IMG/VR virus record: IMGVR_UViG_3300042375_000736
Coordinates: 1-28,459 of that record
DNA: 28,459 bases
DNA from: a virus
Reading direction: 5' to 3' (one strand)
Shown: positions 14,275 through 21,894 of the stretch, one piece after another
How positions within the stretch are numbered: position 1 is the first letter of the stretch
Layout of the letters: each line of letters starts with the position of its first letter
The notes under the pieces: model-generated
Told to the model about the DNA's origin: nothing
Databases searched by the model: none
What the model saw: the letters and a program-made list of their open reading frames with translations, nothing else
Position numbers and translations under genes: made by a program

Positions 14275-15332
14275 ACTATTTCTAAATTTTGAGCTTCGGC
14301 GTAGAGTTCTCTTAGCTTGGACTTTAGCGCATCCTTATCAAGGGACGTTTCTGCTGCATCCACATAACTATTTAACAACTCTCCGGTATCCGATATAGAT
14401 TCTAACGCATCCTGCTCAACATTGGAAGCCAAAAATTCATCAAAGTTCTCTGCAATTTTAATTTCATGAATCGGACGTTTCTGAAGCCTATCAAGGAATC
14501 GGTCAAACTTGAAGAGGTCCTTCTTTGACTTCACCACGACCTTCACAAAGTGATGATCAAAGGTACTTACATCAATACCGTCGGAATCATGTTGTTCGTC
14601 GTAAATGAACTTGGAGAAAATGGTGAGTGGATTTCTCACGGGAGTAATCTCTCGGGTCTCCGTATCAAACACATGGAAATACTTTGGGTCATCAACGTCT
14701 GCCCACGTCATTTCAAACTGGGTGCCGAGATAGTGGATGTTACCCTTGGTGGATTTTGTATGGTAATGCCCAGAGAGTACCGCTTCAAAGCGTTTAAACA
14801 CTTCCGGCGATTCACCGTGAGTTGCCGCAACTCCTGGCTGCATATCAAAGCCAGCAAGCTCAAGGTGTGCTCCAAGAATGGAAGCATCACAGGTCTGAAT
14901 AAATTTCATTGACTCTGCATGGTTCTCTTGGTTAATCCATGGAAGCATTGCAATCTTGCAGGAGCCATACTCCATCACCCGTGGAGTCATAATGATATTG
15001 ATGTTATTCACAAAGTAACCAAGGAGCTCTTTCAGCGAGCAAAGGTCGTTTGTATTCTTGTACACGACATCATGGTTGCCTGGAATAATGTCCATCATCA
15101 TACCACGTTCGACCATGGGTTCCAGAAAGGTCTTACGGTTATGATTCAGCGCCGTAAAGTTAATGTACTTTCGGTGATCATAGAAATCTCCTAGATGGAG
15201 AATCTGTTTGATACCATTCTGGTCGCAATAAGGAAAGAAAACCTCATTGTAGAACTTGGCAAAGTAGTCAAGGAAGATGCCAGAGGCATTTCTGGCTCCC
15301 GTGTGACTATCGTTTAGGATGGCAATTTTCAT
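14271..15332 (-). CDS. 47: recombination endonuclease subunit, T4 gp47 (Mre11/SbcD-like)
   Basis: 353 aa (T4: 339), a calcineurin-type metallophosphoesterase. The metal-binding motifs are NDSHTG (D8, H10), HLGDFYDHR (D49), PGNHD (N86, H87), GAHLE (H156) and SGHYH (H189, H191), a full set for a two-metal nuclease. It pairs with gp46, encoded immediately downstream with ATGA overlap, and itself overlaps the gp55 stop by 4 nt, so 55-47-46 is one coupled operon under the promoter before gp55. Confidence 0.97.
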   Translation of the reverse strand: MKIAILNDSHTGARNASGIFLDYFAKFYNEVFFPYCDQNGIKQILHLGDFYDHRKYINFTALNHNRKTFLEPMVERGMMMDIIPGNHDVVYKNTNDLCSLKELLGYFVNNINIIMTPRVMEYGSCKIAMLPWINQENHAESMKFIQTCDASILGAHLELAGFDMQPGVAATHGESPEVFKRFEAVLSGHYHTKSTKGNIHYLGTQFEMTWADVDDPKYFHVFDTETREITPVRNPLTIFSKFIYDEQHDSDGIDVSTFDHHFVKVVVKSKKDLFKFDRFLDRLQKRPIHEIKIAENFDEFLASNVEQDALESISDTGELLNSYVDAAETSLDKDALKSKLRELYAEAQNLEIV

Positions 15333-15922
15333 ACTTCACACATAAAGAATTCAAGTTCCGTCTTTATCTTCTTCTTGAATTCCTTCACTGCTTTATCTGT
15401 CGTTTTCACCTTATCAATTCTATTCTTGAGAACATCAATGAAGCCCGTCTCCACACCATAGGTGAATTCGGAACCGTCCAAGCTCTCCGACATGAAATCG
15501 GTAATGCCTGCATGCTCGATGTAACGGAACTTAATGTCTTGCTGTTTCTTTTCCTTCATGATACGGCGAATGAAGGCATAGTAATTAATCTGGGTGAAAT
15601 AGGCAAATGCATTTGGAGAACCCGTACGAGTGGCAGCCTCCACGTTGTAGTTCATGATGGCCTTAATGCAGTTCTCCACTCCGTCCATCACCATCTCCTC
15701 GCGGTAGGTGTAATGAATAAAATTAGGTTTATGGGAGAGACCTTCGGCAATGCGTAGAAAGCACCGACCTATGTATTCCGTGATGCGTGGTACCTCCGTG
15801 CCAGCCTCTTTGGCTTTTTTAACCGAGTTGACATAATCAACTACGTTCTGCGAGAACTCACGGTTGTTAACGTAATGTACTCCTTCTCTTTTGGAAGGTT
15901 TTAAAGGTTTTTCAATTTCCAT
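15329..15922 (-). CDS. 55: late-gene sigma factor, T4 gp55
   Basis: 197 aa (T4: 185). YVNNREFSQNVVDYV, GRCFLRIAEGLSHKPNFIHYTYREEMVMDGVENCIKAIMNYN and NAFAYFTQINYYAFIRRIMKEKKQQ match gp55, including the region resembling sigma region 2 that melts the promoter. gp55 directs host RNA polymerase to TATAAATA late promoters together with the gp45 clamp and the gp33 coactivator. Octamers of that type occur before several structural genes here, in line with an active gp55. No gp33 was recognised in the window. The ATG at 15922 has no Shine-Dalgarno. Confidence 0.93.
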   Translation of the reverse strand: MEIEKPLKPSKREGVHYVNNREFSQNVVDYVNSVKKAKEAGTEVPRITEYIGRCFLRIAEGLSHKPNFIHYTYREEMVMDGVENCIKAIMNYNVEAATRTGSPNAFAYFTQINYYAFIRRIMKEKKQQDIKFRYIEHAGITDFMSESLDGSEFTYGVETGFIDVLKNRIDKVKTTDKAVKEFKKKIKTELEFFMCEV

Positions 15923-15941
15923 AATTCAATTTAATAATACC

Positions 15942-15969
15942 ATTCTATACACTTATCACACATTGTAAA
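15942..15969 (-). promoter_or_regulatory. early-type promoter of the gp55-gp47-gp46 operon
   Basis: Minus strand TTTACA (15969-15964) followed by TATAGA after 14 bp (15949-15944) or, in register with usual spacing, TAGAAT after 16 bp (15947-15942). The preceding TTTTGTTATTTACA is identical to that before the primase-like gene at 4552. Confidence 0.5.
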
Positions 15970-15989
15970 TAACAAAAGATTAAACACTT

Positions 15990-16010
15990 ATGTAAATTTA
16001 CTGTTTACAT
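15990..16010. repeat. inverted repeat joining two divergent -35 motifs
   Basis: ATGTAAA (15990-15996), 7-nt spacer, TTTACAT (16004-16010), perfect. Each arm reads as a TTTACA -35 element on opposite strands. The rightward one has a good -10; the leftward one has none at the expected distance. Confidence 0.6.
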
Positions 16011-16031
16011 CTCCGAATCCACTGTTATAAT
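16004..16031 (+). promoter_or_regulatory. strong early-type promoter facing against all genes
   Basis: Plus strand GTTTACA (TTTACA 16004-16009), 16 bp, TATAAT (16026-16031). It is the best match to the T4 early/sigma70 consensus in the window, but points rightwards, antisense to the Sm-like gene, uvsW and uvsY. Confidence 0.55.
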
Positions 16032-16056
16032 GAATCTCTATTCAACTTAAGGAATA

Positions 16057-16452
16057 CTAGTTCTTATGGCGGTCTTCCTCGGAACCAAACTTGAAATTCA
16101 ATTGGTCGAGCCAGGAGTCCTCTTTCTTATTGCTTGTGGGTTTCTTTACTTCCGGCTCCTGATCGAATCTTTCTGAAACTATTCTTGCGTATTCTACCTT
16201 GGTAGCTTCATCCGGAATGGCAGCACTTAGAATGTGCATCTTCCGAATCATATGAATTCTTGAATCGGTGCCTTGAAACCAAGGAGCATAATAGGTGGAA
16301 GCTCTGATGCCATCTGGTGTAGAATTGCTGATCACATTAATCTGTAAAGGGTCACGGATCAAAATGTTCTCATCAGTGTCCGACAGAACCTGACATAGAA
16401 TGGAATCACCAGAGGTCAGCTTCACAATCATACAGAGGTCATACATGCTCAT
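16057..16452 (-). CDS. Sm-like fold protein between uvsW and gp55
   Basis: 131 aa. The N-terminal 80 residues read as an Sm-like beta barrel: CMIVKLTSGDSILCQVLSDTDENILIRDPLQINVI, then STYYAPWFQG and MHILSAAIPDEATKVEYARIV. The tail (about 90-131) is charged and likely flexible. Similar Sm-like proteins are encoded at this position in T4-like cyanophages; an RNA-binding, Hfq-like role is an inference only. It overlaps the uvsW stop by 4 nt (ATGA) with GAGG upstream. A second ATG two codons on (16446) is possible. Confidence 0.75.
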   Translation of the reverse strand: MSMYDLCMIVKLTSGDSILCQVLSDTDENILIRDPLQINVISNSTPDGIRASTYYAPWFQGTDSRIHMIRKMHILSAAIPDEATKVEYARIVSERFDQEPEVKKPTSNKKEDSWLDQLNFKFGSEEDRHKN

Positions 16453-17972
16453 AGGGAGACCTCATAGATTTTAAAGTTGAACTTTTCTTTGGAATACAGT
16501 TTGATTCTTTCGGCAGCATGATCTAGTGTGTAATTGCGTGATTTCTTCCAGTGAAGATCATCGGCAATATCAAATACCTTTGTGGCGACTCCATTATCCG
16601 ACTTACGCAAGCCACGCCCGATGGACTGAAGGATACGAATTTGAGATTTTGAAGGAGAAGCAAACACGATGTTGTGTAGGTTTCTTATATTTATACCCGT
16701 GGAAAATGTACCCATGGAAGCCACGATGATTGCGTCTTTCTCACCCTCGGTAATCTCACGAATACGTTCACGCTCATCGGTATCCACTCCACCTGAAACA
16801 AAGAATAGCTTACGAGTGCGGCGTGGCAGTTCATTCAGCTTGTCATTAATGCTGGCATAGAGTGGCTTTCCATGTTTCTCTACATAGTTGTAAAGAATGA
16901 GTGTATTACCTTCCTGCGCAAGGGCAAGGTTGCGGATAAACTTATTCCGAGCTTCGTGAGCCACGATGAAATCAATCTCTGCTTGATAGTCAAAGTGCTT
17001 TGCGGCTTGGCATAGCTCATCACTGTATTTCATTAAAAGGACGGAAATGTCGAGATCCGAAAGAGCGTTCTGCTCGATGAGAGTCTTTGTTGTAGTAACC
17101 TGATAGACGGGACCAAAGAGACCTTCAAGCACGAGTTTATGTGTCTGAGTTCCGTCCAGTGTACCAGTAGTACCAATACGAAATTTAGCATCTCTTAGTT
17201 TCTCCATGATCGCAGCCAGTGATTTGGCTTTGAAATTGTGAGCCTCATCTCCGATGACCATACCATACGGTTCAAACCACGTGGCTTGCATCTTGTAGAT
17301 GGACTGCCATGTAGTAATCACCACACGTTGCTGAATGTTAATTTTCTCCTTGCCCGAATAGATTCTATGGCAGGTGGCTTCAACGTTCCATGATTCTTCT
17401 AGTGTGGCATAATCGCCAAAGTCTTTGTACATCTGTTCCACCAGAGAAGTTGTGGGTACGATCAGCAGTACTTTCTTATTGTATCGAGCAAGGTACCAAC
17501 GGATCAAAATGTAAATGATGAGGGACTTACCCGAAGCCGTAGGGCTCAGCAGAAGACTCTTCCAGTGGCAAAGTGCGTGCATCACTGCTTCTACTTGGTA
17601 CTCACGAGGATCAATAGACTTGCCGTGAGCATAGAGATTCAGGCTCGCAATGAATTCGGCAAGCTCATTCGGATCAATCAGTTCCTGTGTATGCGGTAGT
17701 CCGTAGTAAGGATCATCGACATATTCAATCTCGCATTTACGAGTCTCCGCAAACTCTTTGATGTATGGCAGAAGCCCGCCATAGATGGTCTTTAGCCGAG
17801 AATCAAAGAGCCGAATCTTTCCGTCCCAGAACTTATTCTTGTAGGCTGGCATGAACTTGTAGCCAGGGACAAAGAATGTAAAGAAGTCTGACAGCTCATT
17901 TGCAATGGATGGTTCACACTCAATGTGAATGAACACCTCATTCTTCTTACGGATTTTAAGAATGTCGGGCAT
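16449..17972 (-). CDS. uvsW: DNA helicase UvsW
   Basis: 507 aa from the ATG at 17972 (T4: 503). A superfamily 2 helicase: Q-region YQVEAVMHALCHW, Walker A SPTASGKS (143-150), DEAH box GDEAHNFKAKS (241-251), motif III GTTGTLDG, and motif VI QSIGRGLRKSD. The N-terminal domain (1-100) with FFVPGYKFMPAYKNKFWDGKIRLF matches the UvsW N-terminal domain. UvsW unwinds R-loops and branched DNA, switching T4 from origin- to recombination-dependent replication. An ATG at 18005 in the same frame lies inside uvsY; the start at 17972 is chosen for the GGGAGG 5 nt upstream and 1-nt gap to the uvsY stop. Confidence 0.96.
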   Translation of the reverse strand: MPDILKIRKKNEVFIHIECEPSIANELSDFFTFFVPGYKFMPAYKNKFWDGKIRLFDSRLKTIYGGLLPYIKEFAETRKCEIEYVDDPYYGLPHTQELIDPNELAEFIASLNLYAHGKSIDPREYQVEAVMHALCHWKSLLLSPTASGKSLIIYILIRWYLARYNKKVLLIVPTTSLVEQMYKDFGDYATLEESWNVEATCHRIYSGKEKINIQQRVVITTWQSIYKMQATWFEPYGMVIGDEAHNFKAKSLAAIMEKLRDAKFRIGTTGTLDGTQTHKLVLEGLFGPVYQVTTTKTLIEQNALSDLDISVLLMKYSDELCQAAKHFDYQAEIDFIVAHEARNKFIRNLALAQEGNTLILYNYVEKHGKPLYASINDKLNELPRRTRKLFFVSGGVDTDERERIREITEGEKDAIIVASMGTFSTGINIRNLHNIVFASPSKSQIRILQSIGRGLRKSDNGVATKVFDIADDLHWKKSRNYTLDHAAERIKLYSKEKFNFKIYEVSL

Positions 17973-17973
17973 A

Positions 17974-18420
17974 TTAACCTCCCGAGGTGAAGCGGCGCCA
18001 ATCAATCATATTCTTGATATGTGTATGGCGCCAGCGGAGTGTACCCATGATTTCTTCAAGGGTTTCCACCAGAGTCTTGAGGTAAATGATTTTTTCTTCC
18101 GACTTCTGAAGCTCGGTGTCGGAGTTAAAGTAATACTCGAGGTCCGACTTCATGATTTTGAGCCCATTGAATGGGTCGAATGGCCATCCGCGCGCAGTCA
18201 TTTCTTCCTGCGTCATCTTACCATTGAAGTAGAGCCATTTGTCCTTCAATAGGATTTTCTGGTCAAGCTCTTTTTTCTTGAGTTGGAGCTTTGTGATGGA
18301 TATAAGTTCAAGGTACTTTGCGTGGACCTTGGCGGTCTTCTGCGAAGCCTCATCCAAATTCATCTCATCAATTTCAGCATCCTTCTTCCACATTACCAAT
18401 AAGTCATCAAGTGTAATCAT
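17974..18420 (-). CDS. uvsY: recombination mediator UvsY
   Basis: 148 aa (T4: 137). The start MITLDDLLVMWKKDAEID, the YLELISITKLQLKKKE helix, and the C-terminal ETLEEIMGTLRWRHTHIKNMIDWRRFTSG match UvsY, which loads UvsX recombinase onto gp32-coated ssDNA as a hexamer. The protein is nearly all helical and charged. uvsW follows directly as in many T4 relatives; uvsX is not in the window. A GATAAATA octamer just upstream may give late expression. Confidence 0.95.
   Translation of the reverse strand: MITLDDLLVMWKKDAEIDEMNLDEASQKTAKVHAKYLELISITKLQLKKKELDQKILLKDKWLYFNGKMTQEEMTARGWPFDPFNGLKIMKSDLEYYFNSDTELQKSEEKIIYLKTLVETLEEIMGTLRWRHTHIKNMIDWRRFTSGG
17978..17983 (-). promoter_or_regulatory. ribosome binding site deciding the uvsW start
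   Basis: GGGAGG on the minus strand, 5 nt before the ATG at 17972, within the last codons of uvsY. It rules in favour of this start over the upstream ATG at 18005. Confidence 0.8.
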
Positions 18421-18430
18421 AATATAGTAT

Positions 18431-18438
18431 TATTTATC
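18431..18438 (-). promoter_or_regulatory. late-type promoter candidate of uvsY
   Basis: GATAAATA on the minus strand, 7 of 8 to TATAAATA. Applying T4 geometry places +1 at 18425, 5 nt before the uvsY ATG at 18420. Confidence 0.45.
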
Positions 18439-18448
18439 CTATCCTAGA

Positions 18449-18913
18449 TCAGATAAATTCAAAGTAACTGTATCTGAAGGAAGCATCAACACTCACATAT
18501 TCCACATCGGTGGTCTGAGTGTGAAATTCAATGGCGCCAATGTTTGTGGGAAATGCATCAACGTAACGGATACGCTTGTTTGGGTTATTGCTCGATGTGA
18601 GAATATGGAGAATCATATCCGAGCACTTCCACTTGTCCTCTTGGGCATTGTTACGGATCCAGTTATAGAGTTCCGAATAGTTTTCCATGTTCTCCGAAAC
18701 AATGAAACGCATATCAAATGATGCGTAGTCCACGCGGTCGCCCGGAGTATATATTTGCTGGTTGCGGAAGGGGGTCGACACTTCTCCAAGGCTGAGTGCC
18801 GGAATGGATGTTACCGTACAGAAATACTCGAGGTTTGCAAATTCTTGTGAATTGATGCTAACCTTAAAACCTGTTGGCGAAAGGTAGTTCTTGTTCTGAG
18901 TAAGGTTATTCAT
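18449..18913 (-). CDS. gp19-family tail tube-like protein, second copy
   Basis: 154 aa. NYLSPTGFKVSI, FANLEYFCTVTSIPALSLGEVSTP, PGDRVDYASFDMRFIVSENMENYSELYNWIR and YVSVDASFRYSYFEF follow the strand order of the T4 gp19-like family (tail tube, and the related baseplate tube proteins gp48/gp54). The sequence differs strongly from the main gp19 at 24959-25489 and is 22 residues shorter, so it probably has a special position such as the tube end or neck. It stands alone between the gp23 terminators and uvsY, with a perfect late promoter 5 nt from its ATG. There is no Shine-Dalgarno. Confidence 0.82.
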   Translation of the reverse strand: MNNLTQNKNYLSPTGFKVSINSQEFANLEYFCTVTSIPALSLGEVSTPFRNQQIYTPGDRVDYASFDMRFIVSENMENYSELYNWIRNNAQEDKWKCSDMILHILTSSNNPNKRIRYVDAFPTNIGAIEFHTQTTDVEYVSVDASFRYSYFEFI

Positions 18914-18918
18914 ACAAG

Positions 18919-18926
18919 TATTTATA
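18919..18926 (-). promoter_or_regulatory. T4 late-type promoter directly at the start codon
   Basis: TATAAATA on the minus strand with 5 nt (CTTGT) to the ATG at 18913. In T4 the octamer covers -13 to -6, which would put +1 exactly on the A of the start codon. It follows immediately on the T tract of the gp23 terminator. Confidence 0.75.
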
Positions 18927-18930
18927 AACT

Positions 18931-18958
18931 AAAAAGGGGAGCCCTTTCGGACCCCCCT
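18931..18958 (-). terminator. second gp23 terminator, GNRA-loop hairpin
   Basis: Minus strand AGGGGGGTCC / GGGCTCCCCT with a GAAA tetraloop (10 pairs, two of them G-U), followed by TTTTTAG. Strong intrinsic terminator just before the next late promoter. Confidence 0.85.
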
Positions 18959-18962
18959 CTTT

Positions 18963-18988
18963 AAAAACCGGTATCAATCAAGATACCG
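18963..18988 (-). terminator. first gp23 terminator
   Basis: Minus strand CGGTATC / GATACCG (18988-18982 and 18975-18969), 6-nt loop, then GTTTTTA. It begins 8 bp after the gp23 stop. Together with the next hairpin it forms a tandem double terminator. Confidence 0.8.
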
Positions 18989-18995
18989 AGACTGA

Positions 18996-20345
18996 TTAGC
19001 CATTGTCAAGGAGACCAGAGACACCGAAGATACGGAAGTATCTGTTGGCGCGATTGGTTCCGGTGCCGTTGCTGATGTCGGAGACATTAGCTTCAGCGAA
19101 TGGATTTGCGACCATGCCGTAACGGGTTTTGAAGCCGATACGTGGTTGGAAGTCAGATTGACCGACTGCACGTACCATGGTGAGTGGAACGTATGGAGCG
19201 TAGAACATACCTGCGTCATACGGATTGGTACCACGGTAACCAGCGGTGACGTAGTCAACAGTGGCGTATGGATCAATGTAGACCTTGGTACGACCGTTGA
19301 GGACGCCAGCAAAGGTATTGCCGGTATCGTCAACTTCGAGTTGGGTGCTGAGGGCTGGAGCGTAGTCGAGTACGCCGGCAGCTGCAAGAGCGGTAGCAAC
19401 ATCCGAAGAGCAGAGGATGAAGTTACCTTTGCCACGACGGGTGTCCTTGGCGATTTGATTTGCTTCGCGTTCGATTTGAACAAGAAGACCCTTGAAGCGT
19501 TCAACGTTCCAACGACCATCGGCGTCGGTGAGGAGGTTGAAGTTACCCTTTACGGCAACATTTGCAGTTTGTGCACCGAGCTTGGCTTTAACATTGATCG
19601 TGCGGATAACTTCGCGATTGATTTCGGCGAGGATTTCAGCAGAGAGGATGTTAGCGAGCTCAGATTCTGCATCAAGACCGTGAACAGCCTTGAGGTCTTG
19701 AGCAAGTTCCATGGTGTATTCAGCCTTCAGAGCGCGGGTCTTAGCGGTAACGGTTTGTTTCTCGATTGAGAAAGCCATTTCGCCGAAAGCACCTGCACCG
19801 GAAGAACCTGAACCGAGACCTTCAGCGTAGCTGGTGGCCATACCGGTACCAACAGCAAAGCTGTCGGAAACAGTGTCGGAGTTGCTATCGGTACCCGAAC
19901 CACCTTTAGCAGATGGAAGGGATGAAGAATCGCCACCTTGTGAACCGGTACCAGCGAATGCTGAATCGGCTTCATTGAAGAGAGCTTCAGTTCCACCTTG
20001 TGAGGTGTATTTGCTCTTCATAGCGAAGATCAGACCGGTTGGTCCGCTCATTGGTTGAACGCCAGCGATGTCGTAGGCGATCAGGTTTGGCATGCTACGA
20101 CGAACAAGGCTAATGAGGATTGGGTCCCAGTTAGCGATGTTGCCTGTGCCACCGGTGGTAGCATTAGCAGCGGTCTCATTGAGACCTTGGAAAGATGACT
20201 GAGCGCGTTCTTCACGGAGAGCTTTTTCTTGATTTTCAAGAATGACTGCTGTGACTGCACGGCGGTAGTTATCTTTGATGTTTGGGAGATCCTTATGGTT
20301 GATGATAGGATTCCACTTTTCTTGGAGTTTTTCTGAGTTGAACAT
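18996..20345 (-). CDS. 23: major capsid protein, T4 gp23
   Basis: 449 aa (T4: 521). The N-terminal region MFNSEKLQEKWNPII is helical and likely removed by gp21: the motif QGLNE/TAANA at residues 53-62 fits the (L/I)-x-E cleavage rule and the place of the T4 cut (after residue 65). The HK97-fold part includes IANWDPILISLVRRSMPNLIAYDIAGVQPMSGPTG, MELAQDLKAVHGLDAESELANILSAEI and GKGNFILCSSDVATALAAAG, all standard gp23 signatures. The ATG has AAGGA 9-10 nt upstream. Two terminators follow. Codon use is regular, as expected for the most abundant protein. Confidence 0.98.
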   Translation of the reverse strand: MFNSEKLQEKWNPIINHKDLPNIKDNYRRAVTAVILENQEKALREERAQSSFQGLNETAANATTGGTGNIANWDPILISLVRRSMPNLIAYDIAGVQPMSGPTGLIFAMKSKYTSQGGTEALFNEADSAFAGTGSQGGDSSSLPSAKGGSGTDSNSDTVSDSFAVGTGMATSYAEGLGSGSSGAGAFGEMAFSIEKQTVTAKTRALKAEYTMELAQDLKAVHGLDAESELANILSAEILAEINREVIRTINVKAKLGAQTANVAVKGNFNLLTDADGRWNVERFKGLLVQIEREANQIAKDTRRGKGNFILCSSDVATALAAAGVLDYAPALSTQLEVDDTGNTFAGVLNGRTKVYIDPYATVDYVTAGYRGTNPYDAGMFYAPYVPLTMVRAVGQSDFQPRIGFKTRYGMVANPFAEANVSDISNGTGTNRANRYFRIFGVSGLLDNG

Positions 20346-20379
20346 GTGAGTTAATTCCTTATTTTAGGAGTTAAATTGT

Positions 20380-21723
20380 TTATGACTTGAGTGTGCGGGT
20401 AATTGCTGAAGAGTAAGCTGCCATCACTGGTGTCAGTTCAATTTCTTGACCCGATTCATTGAGGACGGTTTCTACTTCATTTTCTTTGGACTTCTTAACA
20501 ATCTTACGGAAGTATGATTCTTTGACGGACTGAACCTTCTTTGAGAAAGATTCGGCGTCTTCAAAATCAATGCCTTCTGCGAGAGTGGTGAGCTTGACTG
20601 CTTCTGTTGAAGCAAGACCGACTGAAGCCTCAGCGAGAATCTGATTGCGCTTGAGAGCGTTTACAGACTCATTGAGTTTCATGTTCGATTCGGTTGCCTT
20701 CATCAGCTGTTCTTCAAGGGAAGCAACATTCTTATTGAGTGTATCAACAAGATTTTCCTTGCCCTGTGGAACTTCGATGTAGCTTTCAGTGAACACATTC
20801 TTCAATGCGTTAATGAAATTTTCGGCGATTTCGGTGCGAAGACCAGATTCGATTGCAACTTTGTTTTCTTCCATCCAGGTACCTACGACATAGCTAAGAT
20901 AGCTGTCGACCTTTTCTGAAAGGGAAGAAGCAATTTTAGTTGTTTCTTCATCCAGTTGGGTGCGGTAGTTTTCCTCGATACGAGAAACTTCTTCTGCAAG
21001 TTTGGCCTTAACGGTTGATTCGAACAGTTCGGATGCTTTAGAACGGAAGGCTTCTGAAAGAGAGGTTTCAGCCTGTAAGAGAACATCAAGGTTTTCCTTA
21101 ACGTCATCTTCTTTCTTATCTTCCTTTTCCTTGTCATCTTCACCTTCGGCAGATTTCTCTGCTTCTGGTTGCTGTTCGTCTTCACCTTTTTCGTCGGCTT
21201 TTTCAGCTTCAGAATCATCTTCGGAGCCTGCCTTTGGTTCTTCAGCTTTTGGCATCTCTTGTGGAGTTGTCAGAGTGCTGTAAACATTAGCAAGATCCTC
21301 AGTCTTCATTGTCGACAGATGTTGGTACATCGCATTGATGAGCCCAGCTTTAGTTTGTGGAGCCTGTGCGACCGGCGCAGCTGCAATAGCTGAATCGGTA
21401 GCCGCAACGGCTTTTTGAACTTCTGGTGCAAGTGCTGGAGACTCTGGTTGTCCCAGAGAATGTGGCGCAACTGCCACCGGCGCAGCACTTACTGCGGACG
21501 CAACTGCATCGGCGGCTGGTTGTACAGCATCCGCGGCAGGCGCATCGGTCGGTACTGCATTTGCTACTGGAGCATCCGCGGTACCTTCTTTTTCGTCATC
21601 AAGCTTCTTCTTGCCTTGTTCCTCGCCAGAAACTTCAACGTCTTCAACGAGTCCATCAGCAAGTAGTTCCTCAACAGTGATGTCTTCAATGAGATCAACT
21701 TGATCTTTTGATGTGTGTGACAT
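20380..21723 (-). CDS. 22: prohead scaffold (core) protein, T4 gp22, with long N-terminal extension
   Basis: 447 aa (T4: 269). The C-terminal 230 residues are coiled-coil rich (LLQAETSLSEAFRSKASELFES, EENYRTQLDEETTKIASSL, VDTLNKNVASLEEQLMKATES) and end PVMAAYSSAITRTLKS, as gp22 does. The first 210 residues are an acidic Ala/Pro/Val-rich region, with a short helical motif LINAMYQHLSTMKTEDLANVY (125-145) and a run of Glu/Asp/Lys (160-210). The scaffold fills the prohead, guides gp23 assembly and is then cut to peptides by gp21. Several (L/I/V)-x-E tripeptides occur. The extension suggests a core different from that of T4. Confidence 0.93.
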   Translation of the reverse strand: MSHTSKDQVDLIEDITVEELLADGLVEDVEVSGEEQGKKKLDDEKEGTADAPVANAVPTDAPAADAVQPAADAVASAVSAAPVAVAPHSLGQPESPALAPEVQKAVAATDSAIAAAPVAQAPQTKAGLINAMYQHLSTMKTEDLANVYSTLTTPQEMPKAEEPKAGSEDDSEAEKADEKGEDEQQPEAEKSAEGEDDKEKEDKKEDDVKENLDVLLQAETSLSEAFRSKASELFESTVKAKLAEEVSRIEENYRTQLDEETTKIASSLSEKVDSYLSYVVGTWMEENKVAIESGLRTEIAENFINALKNVFTESYIEVPQGKENLVDTLNKNVASLEEQLMKATESNMKLNESVNALKRNQILAEASVGLASTEAVKLTTLAEGIDFEDAESFSKKVQSVKESYFRKIVKKSKENEVETVLNESGQEIELTPVMAAYSSAITRTLKS

Positions 21724-21761
21724 ATTTGTTTTAGATTTAGCCTACTATAATAGTATAGTGG

Positions 21762-21875
21762 TTAAAGTTTAGAGAGGATACCAAGCGAGAATTGCTTGTG
21801 ATCAGTCTCTGTTAATTCACGAATCACCTTAGATGTATTCACATTACCATAATTAGCATCTTCAGTTTTACCCAT
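21762..21875 (-). CDS. possible 37-aa protein between gp21 and gp22
   Basis: ATG at 21875, product MGKTEDANYGNVNTSKVIRELTETDHKQFSLGILSKL. The second half (KVIRELTETDHKQFSLGILSKL) has an amphipathic pattern like the start of gp67-type core proteins and contains an L-T-E tripeptide. It fills an otherwise empty 171-bp gap in a tightly packed cluster. No Shine-Dalgarno is visible. Confidence 0.4.
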   Translation of the reverse strand: MGKTEDANYGNVNTSKVIRELTETDHKQFSLGILSKL

Positions 21876-21894
21876 AATAGAAAGTCTTGAGCAA

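Noticed and set aside
16688-16695. TATAAATA on the minus strand
   Set aside because: It lies inside the uvsW coding region near its 3' end; the downstream Sm-like gene is 240 bp away and translationally coupled. Probably chance, though a late internal start is not excluded.
21742-21759. ACTATA-ATAG-TATAGT palindrome upstream of gp22
   Set aside because: Short A/T-rich hairpin with no T tract and no matching -35; not enough to call a terminator or promoter.
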